Assembly: GCA_964653075.1 (NCBI GenBank)
Contig: CAZZAX010000003.1
Location: 1 to 64,000 of the forward strand
DNA: 64,000 bases
Direction of reading: 5' to 3'
Origin: NIOZ-UU13 sp964653075
GTDB taxonomy: Bacteria > Planctomycetota > Phycisphaerae > Sedimentisphaerales > Anaerobacaceae
Position numbers and translations under genes: made by a program. Shown here in pieces: positions 54,598 to 62,633 of the stretch. Position 1 is the stretch's first letter, and every line of letters begins with the position of its first letter. The notes beneath the pieces are model-generated. The model was not told where the DNA came from, made no database searches, and worked only from the letters and a program-made list of their open reading frames with translations.

Positions 54598-55468
54598 ATT
54601 AACATTGTAGCTGCATTGACTTGTTAATAAAGGAAGAAAAAATAGTAGCGAGTCGAAAGAACTGTCATCCCGACCGAAGCGGAGGGATCTATTTAACTAA
54701 GTGCCCGAAGGGCCTCCTTATCATACCGAGTACAACCAAACTTAACGAGTAGAAACAAGAGTTTATCCCCGATGTGAGCTAACTTGCTTTCCTGTCGGGG
54801 GTCATTCCGAGCGCAGCCGAGGAATCTGTTAATTAAAATGCCGACGTAGTCGGCCACAAACGTCTATTCGCTAAGCCTTATCTTGTTTCTGCCATTCCTG
54901 CTAAACCTGCCCTGCCTGCCCCGAGTTTATCGAAGGAAGCATGGTCGAAGAATCACCAATAATCAATCGAAAGGTTGGCAGCCTCAAGCCTGTACCCAAG
55001 GTACTTGTGCCTAAGGTGCGAAGCTTGGGAATCGCTCGATGCCACATTTCTACCTTCGGTTCGCACTAATTTATAATCACTCCGTGCCTGCGTGACAGTT
55101 CGATGCTCATGCTGGCCTTCGGCAGAAATACTACATACTCCTTGGAGACGAAGGGCATTCTTATCATACTGAATGCAGCTGCAGGTAGCGAGTTGACACA
55201 ACCGTCACCCTGAGCGCAGCCGAAGGGTCTATTTAAAACAGATGTCATTGCGAAGGAGCCGAAGGCGACTGCGGCAATCTTCGTTTTTCAACTCAAAACT
55301 CAAAACTCAACACTCAATTTATCCCATAGGGAAACTGAATTGAGAAATCTGGCACACGATATGACATTTGTACACGTTAAAAGGCAAATTCATGCAGTTC
55401 TTGTAAAGTCTGCTTTTTCCTTAACCAGCAGGAAACTTCGTGTATTCGATTGAATTCTGTTGAACCGC
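54598..55468. repeat. Mosaic of short dispersed repeats, no gene seen
   Basis: 870 bp without a credible gene. It contains the right 98-bp direct repeat (54707-54804), MITE-like copy C (55041-55136), and several short stretches of the type CACCCTGAGCGCAGCCGAAGG (about 54231, 54801 and 55205) and GTCATTGCGAAGGAGCCGAAG (about 55243), which are common extragenic repeats. AT-rich DNA fills the rest. Confidence 0.65.
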
Positions 55469-55529
55469 GTGTAACGCACGGGCTCAATCGCGACGCGCAG
55501 CGGCGTCGAATTGAAGCCCATTGTTCGGC
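55469..55529 (-). other. attC-like integron recombination site 1
   Basis: 61 bp lying between the end of the lipoprotein gene and its next repeat region. On the cassette (minus) strand the left core reads GCCGAAC and the right core GTTACAC. Between them, GGGCTTCAATTCGACGCC and GGCGTCGCGATTGAGCCC-like arms pair to give a long imperfect hairpin with a few bases left unpaired (read on the plus strand as GGGCTCAATCGCGACGC and GGCGTCGAATTGAAGCCC). This is the layout of an integron attC. It is 5 bp from the lipoprotein gene's stop codon. Confidence 0.75.
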
Positions 55530-55534
55530 CCTCA

Positions 55535-55933
55535 CTATTGAGGGAGAGTCGTACTTTGTTTGATTAAACAGACTTCCTTACACTTTTTGATAATTGAGAC
55601 AGATGTATCAACTCTGTTTCCATCTTTTTCATGCTTTACCAAAACTGTGCACGAGATTCTTCCTGGAAGCCGGTTCGTATGCAACTCTTCCGTGGTTATT
55701 TCGGCTTGCTTTCCAACCATCGTCAGTATCTGTGGCCTTGTAACTATGCTTTCTCCGTTGGGGTTGGTTTCAGTAATGGTGATGTCAACAGTATACTGCC
55801 GAGGCCTGCCATGTTCATCAGCCATTAGCATGGGCCGGACAACTGTGTCTACCTCATACTTAACTGGCTTGGCTTGACAGCTGGCTATTACGATAGTTAC
55901 CAGGATAAGTAGTAGTACCTTGTGTGAATACAT
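55535..55933 (-). CDS. Cassette lipoprotein of unknown function
   Basis: A 132-residue protein from ATG 55933, which has AAAGGAG upstream. Residues 1-19 are a lipoprotein signal with lipobox VIASC. The rest contains QYTVDITITETNPNGES and TRPQILTMVGKQAEI; the second resembles the loop-strand found in secretin-type proteins (xTPRLxxxxGQxAxI), though that is a weak similarity. The frame can be extended 25 codons upstream, but this runs through the attC site and is not likely to be translated. As a cassette gene it has the classical arrangement: attC, 20 bp, start, gene, stop, attC. Lipoproteins are frequent among integron cassettes. Confidence 0.7.
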   Translation of the reverse strand: MYSHKVLLLILVTIVIASCQAKPVKYEVDTVVRPMLMADEHGRPRQYTVDITITETNPNGESIVTRPQILTMVGKQAEITTEELHTNRLPGRISCTVLVKHEKDGNRVDTSVSIIKKCKEVCLIKQSTTLPQ

Positions 55934-55953
55934 ATATGTTTCTCCTTTGCGTT

Positions 55954-56015
55954 GACTAACACTGCGGGTCTGGGGCGGCGAAGTACGAGCCGTCCCTAGC
56001 ACCCGCATGTTAGCG
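55954..56015 (-). other. attC-like integron recombination site 2
   Basis: 62 bp. On the cassette strand it starts CGCTAAC and ends GTTAGTC. The arms ATGCGGGT, GGGACGGC and GCCGCCCC, ACCCGCAGT pair into two stem blocks separated by unpaired bases (AGA and GCTA) around a nine-base loop. This matches the attC plan of R''-L''-loop-L'-R' with extrahelical bases. It lies 27 bp after the stop of the TIR-domain gene and 21 bp before the start of the lipoprotein gene. Confidence 0.82.
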
Positions 56016-56041
56016 TATCATTAGTCAAAGTCCAGTTCTTC

Positions 56042-56875
56042 CTAGTCTAAGGCAGCGTCTGCCTCCTCGCCGGCTCCCACTCCATAGTGTTCGTAATAAT
56101 CTTCGTCTTCCACTGCATGTAAATGAAATACGACGCCATCGTATATCCCAATGTCGGAGAGCTTGTCTGAGTCGGAATACGCGAACTTTGCGCCTTCCCC
56201 CGATGCCAAAACTGCACGGAGCCGTCTTTGTTGTGAACGCGATAGCGCGCGCCATTCTGCGTGTGCCTTAACATCGACCAAGACCCATTTGAGTTTGAAG
56301 TTAACAAAACCTCCAGGATCAGCGTATTCACTAATCCCGAGGCCAGATTGCCCTTTTTGCGATAGCCATCGGACGCTGACTATAGGCGACACCAAAAGAT
56401 TGCATAGCCTTCCTGTATGAGCAGATTCAATAACAACTCTAAAAAGTTCCTTCGATGTTTTTGGAGACCTGACAAGTGTTGCAAGTTCTCGGGCAAGAAG
56501 CTGAGGACCTAGGTCGTATTCCCGATACGCAATATTGCACAGTAACGGATACTGTTCGAGGACTTCGTCCTTCGAGTTGAGAATAAGCGGCAACACACGT
56601 TTGATACCCGAGTTGTTCTGAATTGCTAGCGCCGCGCCCAATTCGGACTCTGGCCAACAGCGTTTAATGAAATACCGTGACAGACATAGCAAAATGAAGC
56701 GCGATCCCCGAAGGCCGTCGTTAATACGTAGCGCAATGTTGTCACCCCAGCCAATCTCCATACTGTCCAGCCAAAATGTAACTCCTTCTGCGGCCAATGC
56801 CTCAGCTAATGGTAGTATATACCTTTTCTTATCCAGCCCTGCATGGCAAATGAAAAGGTCTTGTAATGATTCCAT
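56042..56875 (-). CDS. Cassette TIR-domain protein
   Basis: A 277-residue protein from ATG 56875 (AGGAG 7 bp upstream). Residues 4-140 are a TIR domain: LQDLFICHAGLDKKRYILPLAEALAAEG (strand A and helix A), FWLDSMEIGWGDNIALRIND, and RYFIKRCWPESELGAALAI, where a Glu in the WPESELG segment is at the place of the NADase catalytic Glu. Residues about 150-277 form a second, unrecognised domain with an acidic end. Bacterial TIR proteins often cleave NAD on phage sensing; this is known of the family and only inferred here. The attC sites on both sides show that it is a gene cassette. The frame is open about 30 codons further upstream without a ribosome site. Confidence 0.85.
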   Translation of the reverse strand: MESLQDLFICHAGLDKKRYILPLAEALAAEGVTFWLDSMEIGWGDNIALRINDGLRGSRFILLCLSRYFIKRCWPESELGAALAIQNNSGIKRVLPLILNSKDEVLEQYPLLCNIAYREYDLGPQLLARELATLVRSPKTSKELFRVVIESAHTGRLCNLLVSPIVSVRWLSQKGQSGLGISEYADPGGFVNFKLKWVLVDVKAHAEWRALSRSQQRRLRAVLASGEGAKFAYSDSDKLSDIGIYDGVVFHLHAVEDEDYYEHYGVGAGEEADAALD

Positions 56876-56992
56876 CGCAGACTCCTGGCTAACAATGTAT
56901 ATATGGTTTCCATCTAAGACGCCGGACCTCTCTGAGTGTCCGTATAACACTCCTTTACCCAAAGTCCATACTCATATGATATCATATTCATT

Positions 56993-57054
56993 CCCTAACG
57001 CACGTGGTCAGTCGCGACGCATTAGCGGCGTCTCATTGGAACCGCTTGTTGGGG
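56993..57054 (-). other. attC-like integron recombination site 3
   Basis: 62 bp. On the cassette strand it begins CCCCAAC, continues AAGCGGTTCCAATGAGACGC, has a short loop (CGCTAATG), then GCGTCGCGACTGACCACGTG and ends GTTAGGG. GAGACGCC/GGCGTCTC-type and GGT/ACC blocks pair with unpaired bases between them, as in attC. The wording AACAAGCGGTTC ... GCGTTAGGG is close to well-known attC sites. It starts 26 bp after the stop of the RelA/SpoT-domain gene. Confidence 0.85.
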
Positions 57055-57079
57055 TTGAATACATCACGATTAAGCGAGA

Positions 57080-58162
57080 CTAACCGCCCGACCATATCTT
57101 ATTCCCTATCTGCTGGATCAGGTCTGTATAATCTTCTAACGTCCATGGAACATCCTTGGGATTGATCTGTTCTCCTCTATCCTTTGCCAAGAGTAGAACA
57201 GCTGCCCAATGATCAGAATCACCCGCCATGTTTTTGTAATTGCTCTTTGCGAGCTCCGCGAAGACTTCAGCCGCTCGTTCCGAAGCCCTTTTTATAGCGT
57301 TAGAAAGTGCTCCGAGGTCCAAAAGGCCCAGGAGTTGCGCAATTGATACCAACTGGATATCACCTTCAACAACTAACTCATCGGTCCCCAGTCCAACCGC
57401 TGAAGCCGTTTGGGCAATTGAAGCAACATCCCGTGATGTACGAAGGTATTCCAGAACGGACAACCGATCAAGAGCAACGGTTGATTCACCGGCTGATACA
57501 CGAGCCGATACACTTTCTCGCACTTTCTTTTCCTCTTTTTTCAATTCCACAAACTGTTCGTCAGCCAGCTCAAGAAGACCCGCTAGGCGTGTGAGTTTCC
57601 TGCGGAACTTGGCAGGTATTTCGTTCTCGCGTTTGTATTGAAGGCGGTGAGAAATAGCGGCCCATGCATGCTGGAGTACCGTCCGAATTTGTACCTCAGC
57701 CCGTAACTGAGCGAATCCTTCCCATTCTCGCAAAGAAGCACGGTCTGGGCCGAGAGCAATAATCTTGTGTACGGACAAATAGCCAAACTGGTCTGGCGCG
57801 AGAATCTTCCGCTTGTCTCCACTCTGACTTGCATCGACGTCGAACTCTGTGTCAATCAACTGGGAAACAATGTCAGCATCGTCTGTAGTATAGAGGACCA
57901 CCCTTACTCCTGCTAGGTCCGGTATATCATTCAATGGATCTACATATTGTTTCCCCGGACGATTGAGTTTTTCATAAAAGCTCTCAACAGTCTTCGCACG
58001 ACCCTCAATAGCGTGATAACGCACATTAGACAGCTGAAGTAGCTCTTCAAGTAGTAGTTCTAGCTTCTCCACGAACCTTACATAGGTCGGACGTAATGTG
58101 GTGAAAGCTTTTAGATGTTTATTTTGGTATTTCTGTCGATTGCTCTTGCGTTTCTTCGTCAT
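57080..58162 (-). CDS. Cassette RelA/SpoT-domain protein
   Basis: A 360-residue protein. Residues about 25-195 are a RelA/SpoT synthetase domain: GRAKTVESFYEKL, DIPDLAGVRVVLYTTDDAD, GYLSVHKIIAL and RAEVQIRTVLQHAWAAISHRL are all motifs of (p)ppGpp synthetase and its toxin relatives. The hydrolase (HD) domain of long RSH proteins is absent. The C-terminal half (about 200-360) is helical, with a repetitive Ala/Leu-rich part (VASIAQTASAVGLGTDELVV), and unlike the TGS-ACT end. It could make alarmones or, like fused small synthetases, pyrophosphorylate nucleotides or tRNA as a phage-triggered toxin. The ATG has GGGGGAA upstream. An attC site follows the stop by 26 bp. Confidence 0.87.
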   Translation of the reverse strand: MTKKRKSNRQKYQNKHLKAFTTLRPTYVRFVEKLELLLEELLQLSNVRYHAIEGRAKTVESFYEKLNRPGKQYVDPLNDIPDLAGVRVVLYTTDDADIVSQLIDTEFDVDASQSGDKRKILAPDQFGYLSVHKIIALGPDRASLREWEGFAQLRAEVQIRTVLQHAWAAISHRLQYKRENEIPAKFRRKLTRLAGLLELADEQFVELKKEEKKVRESVSARVSAGESTVALDRLSVLEYLRTSRDVASIAQTASAVGLGTDELVVEGDIQLVSIAQLLGLLDLGALSNAIKRASERAAEVFAELAKSNYKNMAGDSDHWAAVLLLAKDRGEQINPKDVPWTLEDYTDLIQQIGNKIWSGG

Positions 58163-58177
58163 ACGCTAAGGTTCCCC

Positions 58178-58204
58178 CAACAATGTATATCTGGTTTCCG
58201 TATA
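58178..58204 (-). repeat. Leader shared by two cassette genes
   Basis: The plus-strand phrase AACAATGTATATCTGGTTTCC, about 16-40 bp upstream of the RelA/SpoT gene, is repeated at 56891-56911 (one base different) just upstream of the TIR gene. On the gene strand both end in GTTGGGG or GTTAGCC, which look like attC right-core sequences, placed shortly before the ribosome site. Confidence 0.55.
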
Positions 58205-58382
58205 ATATCCCGAACTTCTCGTCGTTAAGATTAATCCCGGCCGCTGTTCTACTCCGATAAAATACAGACAATGTTTGTCTTTTTCAAGAAAGAAACTTGC
58301 CCCATAAGAAACATTTCTTCATTTTTCTAATTAACCAATCCCATTATGAACCTGTACTGTGCTGCCTGCGGTTCGGCTCGAC

Positions 58383-58576
58383 GCCGCATTTCTACCTTCG
58401 TTCGATACTATTTATATTTACTTCGTCCTGCCTTAAGGCATCCCTTACGGGAATGACAGGACTTCCGTATTCTGTTTGATTCTCATGCTGGTCTACGGTA
58501 GAAATGCTATTCAACTGCCCGCTCTTATCTATGTGCCTATAAGGCACCTCATGCTGGCCTCCAGTAGAAATGCTAT
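58383..58576 (+). repeat. MITE-like dispersed repeat, copy D with an extra right end
   Basis: The left end GCATTTCTACCTTCGTTCG matches copies A-C, a right end CGGTAGAAATGCTAT occurs at about 58496-58510 and a second right end CAGTAGAAATGCTATA at about 58562-58576. The doubled end suggests nested insertion. The rest of 58205-58908 contains short repeats (including TTTTCGACAAAAAACGCTGG at 58785) and no gene. Confidence 0.6.
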
Positions 58577-58908
58577 ATAACTTGCCTACCCCACCTCCAA
58601 AAATCCCATACATCCCGATTCAAGAGCAGCTTTCATAGCGTCTATTTCAATAACCAGTGGTCGAAGACGCCATCTTTGACAGAAGCTCACTTCGTGAAAA
58701 AGATAGCGGCCAGAACACCAAAGCTTGCTAAAAAAACCACTCAATACGCATCACACAATACACAATACGGGCGAAAAATCGCCCAATTTTCGACAAAAAA
58801 CGCTGGTAATTTTTGACAAATTTCACCCTGAGCGCAGTCGAATGGGTCTAGCACACGATATGAGATTGGTACACAGTCGCAAGTCAAGTAGATTTTTGTT
58901 TTTTTAAG

Positions 58909-58963
58909 TTGATTTTTGTCGTAAATATGGTATAATACCCACCTGTTAGATAGAAATCTAACG
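58909..58963 (+). promoter_or_regulatory. Promoter and structured leader upstream of the secreted glycosidase
   Basis: TTGATT (58909-58914) and TATAAT (58931-58936) are 16 bp apart, a good sigma-70 promoter. Just after the start point lies a 7-bp perfect hairpin GTTAGAT/ATCTAAC, followed by CCCC-AGGA-GGGG. The next gene begins 550 bp further on, so a long leader RNA containing the NPIQ-type repeat is expected. Confidence 0.55.
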
Positions 58964-59097
58964 CAAACCCCCAGGAGGGGAAGATTCAAGCAAGCAGGCC
59001 AGGTCATAGGTTAGTAAACCAAGCCAAATTTATCCTTTTATCATTCGTTTAAGGTCTTAAATGATGAATATTCAGTTAAAAATGAAAAAAACTCATC

Positions 59098-59393
59098 TAA
59101 TCAAAGGAAAAATCACAAAAATTGGTATAACTTTTTGTGAAAACAAACCCAATTCACCAATTGTCCAAATGAACTTATCTTTCTATATAACAACGATTTA
59201 TACGATTTTTAACAGTCTGACAAAAGTCAAAAACAAACCCAATCAAAGCCAAAACAAACCCAATTCAAACCCAATTGCCGAAAGCCCAAAAATGAACGCA
59301 AATCAATACAAAACAATGAATTATGAGATTTTTTCTCACTTACTGGGTGAGAAAACAAAGCCAAACAAAGCCAATTCAAACCCAATTTGGCCG
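59098..59393 (+). repeat. NPIQ-type dispersed repeat, copy 2
   Basis: About 295 bp, aligned with 6857-7130 in order: TCAAAGGAAAAATCACAAAA with the hairpin TCACAAAAA ... TTTTTGTGA, repeated AACAAACCCAATTC, and GCCGAAAGCCCAAAAATGAACG. The frame is open in phase with the downstream glycosidase gene, but this is low-complexity Asn/Pro/Lys sequence and should not be counted as protein. Confidence 0.65.
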
Positions 59394-59510
59394 CTTTGTA
59401 CTCATAATGATTCGCCCATTGATATTGTTTCTATTGCTAAAATAGGTAAACCTATATATCATAACCAAAAATTTATGATTAAGAATATTTCACAGGAGGT
59501 AAGAATTCCA

Positions 59511-61253
59511 ATGAACAGAATAACTAAACATTTTGCAGTGTTGGCAATCTGCCTGATTAATGTGATCCTTATCACTCAGGCGCAAGCTGAACCACCTTCA
59601 ATTTTGTCAATTCGACCAAACTCAAGATCAATTGGCCTTTACGAAAAATTCGAGCTGCGTATAGATATCAAGGCTGCTTACACCAATCCATTTAATTCCA
59701 ACGAGATTGACTTCACAGCAGAATTCACCTCCCCTTCCGGCCGCAAACAGCAAATCTGGGGATTCTATAATCCATCCGGCTGGAGCAGTCTCTGGATGGT
59801 TCGATTCTCTCCAACAGAGAAAGGCACCTGGCGATACGTGGTATCAGTCAAAGATTCCCAGGGAACGGCAAAAAGCCGCACGGGTTCTTTCACCGCCATA
59901 GATTCGTCACATCACGGATTTATCACAATCGCACCAAACCAGCGATATCTAAAATATAGCGACGATTCTTCGTTTTACGGTGTCGGCCTGTGGTACAACG
60001 ACAGCTACGAACAGTTTAACGAAGGCAGAATCACTGAAGAGGGACTTGACAATCTAAAGAGTCGCGGAGTGAATTTTATAAGCTTTTTCCCGACTCCTCT
60101 TGAAACCATGGGCTCAGGCCTGGGCCGATACGACCAGAACCGCTGCGGCCGTATGGACCAGCTTTTTCAATGGTGCGAAGAGCGCAATATACATATAAGC
60201 TGGAACATCTGGTTCCATTCGTATATTTCTATGGCGGTCTGGGGCGGCGGCAACGCAAGATACAGAAATAATCCCTATAGTCTTGTCAGCAGCGCAACTG
60301 ATTTCTACGGCAGCAAAGAGGCCTGGAAATACCAGGAGCAGCTCTACCGATACATAATTGCACGATGGGGATATAGCCGGGCTCTGTTTCTCTGGTTTGT
60401 CGTCGACGAGATTAATGGTACCGAAGGCTGGACCAAAGGAGATAAAGCCATAGCCGAACAGTGGTGCCGTAAGATGGACAGCTATTTCAATGAACACGAC
60501 CCATATAACCGCCCCACCACAGGCACCCAGAGCGGAGGCATAGGCCAATGGTGGCCCGAAGGGTATAAAATATTCGATATAGCCGGCCGGGAAATATACG
60601 AAGCACAGGGCCATCCAATGCCCAAAAGCGGAAAGCTCAGCCCCCGGGATGAAAGCCCAATCCGAACCAGCTACAATAATTATGCAATCCAGACACAAAA
60701 CCTTTGGAACGGCTTCAATAAACCGGCCATCATTGGCGAGTGTGGTTGGGACCATACGTATTATGAGCCCGGCATGCCCGGATATCTCGCTATCTATCAT
60801 AATGCATTATGGGTCAGCCTGACGAACGGATCATGTACGACGCCGTTCTGGTGGTCATTCTCCGACTTCATAAATGATAGTGTCGTAACCAACCAGATAC
60901 TTAATTTTGCAAGGTTCGTTTCAGATATTGATTTTGCAAATTTTTATCTCGAACCCGCTAAGATTTCTGCCGGCGATTGTGATGCATGGGCCATGAAAAG
61001 TGATAAACTTATTTTCGGCTGGGTTGTCAATGCACGCACGAGCGTAGCCAATGAGACATTCACAATCTCAGGATTGCCCGAAGGCACTTATGAAATTCGA
61101 TTGTACCGGACATGGCGTGGCAGATTCATGGACAAACAGACCATCAAATCACAAAACGGCACACTCACCTGTACGATACCGGAATTGAAGACCACAAGGG
61201 GCCATGCTCTGCATATTGGAAATGATATTGCTTTCAAAATAGTGCCAAAATAA
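59511..61253 (+). CDS. Secreted DUF5060-type glycoside hydrolase-like protein
   Basis: A 580-residue protein from ATG 59511, which has AGGAGGT 9 bp upstream; the frame continues about 150 codons upstream through a repeat and is not credible there. Signal peptide: LAICLINVILITQAQAEPP region. Residues about 30-120 are a DUF5060-like beta domain (LYEKFELRIDIKAAYTNPFN, RFSPTEKGTWRYVVSV). The rest is a TIM-barrel glycosidase-like region with FVVDEINGTEGW and KPAIIGECGWDH, two Glu positions suiting acid/base and nucleophile of a clan A glycosidase. A small C-terminal beta module closes it. It is likely to degrade a plant or algal polysaccharide outside the cell. Family number cannot be stated from sequence alone. 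Confidence 0.82.
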   Translation: MNRITKHFAVLAICLINVILITQAQAEPPSILSIRPNSRSIGLYEKFELRIDIKAAYTNPFNSNEIDFTAEFTSPSGRKQQIWGFYNPSGWSSLWMVRFSPTEKGTWRYVVSVKDSQGTAKSRTGSFTAIDSSHHGFITIAPNQRYLKYSDDSSFYGVGLWYNDSYEQFNEGRITEEGLDNLKSRGVNFISFFPTPLETMGSGLGRYDQNRCGRMDQLFQWCEERNIHISWNIWFHSYISMAVWGGGNARYRNNPYSLVSSATDFYGSKEAWKYQEQLYRYIIARWGYSRALFLWFVVDEINGTEGWTKGDKAIAEQWCRKMDSYFNEHDPYNRPTTGTQSGGIGQWWPEGYKIFDIAGREIYEAQGHPMPKSGKLSPRDESPIRTSYNNYAIQTQNLWNGFNKPAIIGECGWDHTYYEPGMPGYLAIYHNALWVSLTNGSCTTPFWWSFSDFINDSVVTNQILNFARFVSDIDFANFYLEPAKISAGDCDAWAMKSDKLIFGWVVNARTSVANETFTISGLPEGTYEIRLYRTWRGRFMDKQTIKSQNGTLTCTIPELKTTRGHALHIGNDIAFKIVPK

Positions 61254-61347
61254 CCACCTTTCGGACTCGGACCTTTTATTTAGGATCTAAAAAGGAATTG
61301 ACATAATGAACAGCAAATTGCTATATTCCAACAGGTTAATTATTGAA

Positions 61348-61421
61348 GCGCCCGTAGCTCAGTAGGATAGAGCATCGGTTTCCTAAACCGAAGGTCGGAG
61401 GTTCGAGTCCTCCCGGGCGTA
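61348..61421 (+). tRNA. tRNA-Arg (anticodon CCU)
   Basis: A 74-nt cloverleaf: acceptor GCGCCCG/CGGGCGT (one G-U at the end), D-arm GCTC...GAGC, anticodon arm TCGGT-TTCCTAA-ACCGA with anticodon CCT, variable AGGTC, T-arm GGAGG-TTCGAGT-CCTCC, discriminator A. No CCA is encoded. It reads AGG codons. A frame on the opposite strand that spells RPGGLEPPTFGLGNRCSI is the well-known false antisense protein of tRNA genes. Confidence 0.97.
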
Positions 61422-61666
61422 GTTCACAACTCACTGAAAACAAACCACTTACGAAAACAGACACTCCCGACACTGAATCTGAAAAACAAAATCTTGCTCT
61501 CAGCTTGTTTTTTGAATCGGAAAATGACCCGGGTTTGAAGCTGATTTTGCAGCGTTGGCCGGAACTTCCGGAGCATATCAAAGCGGCAATTAAGACTTTA
61601 GTGGAAGCTCATAAAGGAAAAGAATTCCAAGGTACTAAAGTTACTGGTAGTCAATCGCCTGATTAA
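61422..61666 (+). pseudogene. C-terminal remnant of an unknown (perhaps integrase) protein
   Basis: Right after the tRNA a frame of about 80 codons without a start reads SLFFESENDPGLKLILQRWP and ELPEHIKAAIKTLVEAHKG before its stop. I recall similar WPxLPEHIKAAI tails on tyrosine recombinases and other mobile-element proteins of planctomycetes, but cannot confirm it. Its place next to a tRNA end fits the leftover of an integrated element. The 3' part overlaps the transposase remnant. Confidence 0.35.
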
Positions 61667-61964
61667 GTCCAGCTCTGAATTTTATGTGCATCATCACTGG
61701 TTTGATCAGACGGCAATGGATTTTTTGCTTGATAGCGACTTTCAGGTTGCTGAGAAGAATCGCCTGTATCGTTGCCTTGGCCGCATTTTACCCTACAAAG
61801 ATGAACTTTGCCAGCATCTCAAAGAACAATGGGAGACTATGTTCAAGCTTCAATACGATGTTTTGCTGTATGATTTGACCAGCACCTATTCCGTATATCA
61901 TGGCCACATGTGTGAACATCGTGTGGTCATGAAATGTTTGCTCTCAGTTCTTTGGTCCGTGTAG
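61641..61964 (+). pseudogene. IS1634-type transposase fragment
   Basis: About 107 codons open from VVNRLIKSSSEFYVHHHWF through DQTAMDFLLDSDFQVAEKNR and LLYDLTSTYSVYHGHM to a stop. This is the N-terminal third of IS1634/IS4-group transposases (xHxWFDxTAMxxLL ... DVLLYDLTSTY with the first catalytic Asp in LYDLTSTY). The catalytic rest is missing, so it is a dead remnant. The region 61965-62633 has no gene I can support. Confidence 0.75.
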
Positions 61965-62633
61965 CCCAAAACCACTACACTTTTCAATAACACTATTGTG
62001 GCTGTGTTTAAGGGCATTTAACCGGTTCAATTGTGTTCCGACTAAATCCCGATCTTTACGGAAGTGACAAAAAACACAGAGGGCTCTTCTGAAGATCGCG
62101 TGCAATTTTTGCAGGGGGTCTTTGAGTTTTTTGAATTATTATTGTGCCAATATCGCCGCAGACCCGGAGGTAACCAAATTCGCAGAATGCCTGCAATAAC
62201 TACACAAAGACTAAGATAGCGTCCACCATTAGTTCAGATTTCTTACGATATTTGAATCTTTCCATAATTCTGTGCGGTGAGCCGCGCTTTTTGCAATTTC
62301 CATAGGAAAGTTGTATATGTTCTTGTGCTTCATTGTGCTACGAAGCGGTTTCTTGCTTCGAGTTTAATTCATAATGCTCTACATATGAGATCTGAGTGTT
62401 TTTGCTAAGCACCTTAATAGTAAGGACTGAGAATGCTTGCAAAAGACACACCCCAACAAATATTTAAAATTTCTGTGAATTTTTGAATTTACAGTTGAAG
62501 CTGATTCCTATTATATTATTATTGTATAACGTTTAACTCATAAATCTGACTATCTATGTTTGTTTCATCGGTTGTAAAAGCGGAACTGCTTCGCGAGATA
62601 TAGACTATCAATTTTGAGCTTTGGGGGTTTTTG

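Noticed and set aside
54136..55260. CRISPR array
   Set aside because: The repeats are long, few, and separated by unequal distances with a gene between them; no regular spacers.
58940..59030. Possible c-di-GMP (GEMM) riboswitch from the words ACGCAAACC and a GAA-type loop hairpin
   Set aside because: The second conserved half and the receptor helix cannot be laid out; kept only as an unassigned structured leader.
59061..59510. 150-codon N-terminal extension of the secreted glycosidase
   Set aside because: It translates a dispersed repeat; a strong ribosome site and a signal peptide start at 59511.
61336..61581. 81-codon minus-strand frame spelling RPGGLEPPTFGLGNRCSI
   Set aside because: It is the antisense of the tRNA-Arg gene, a widely known annotation artefact.
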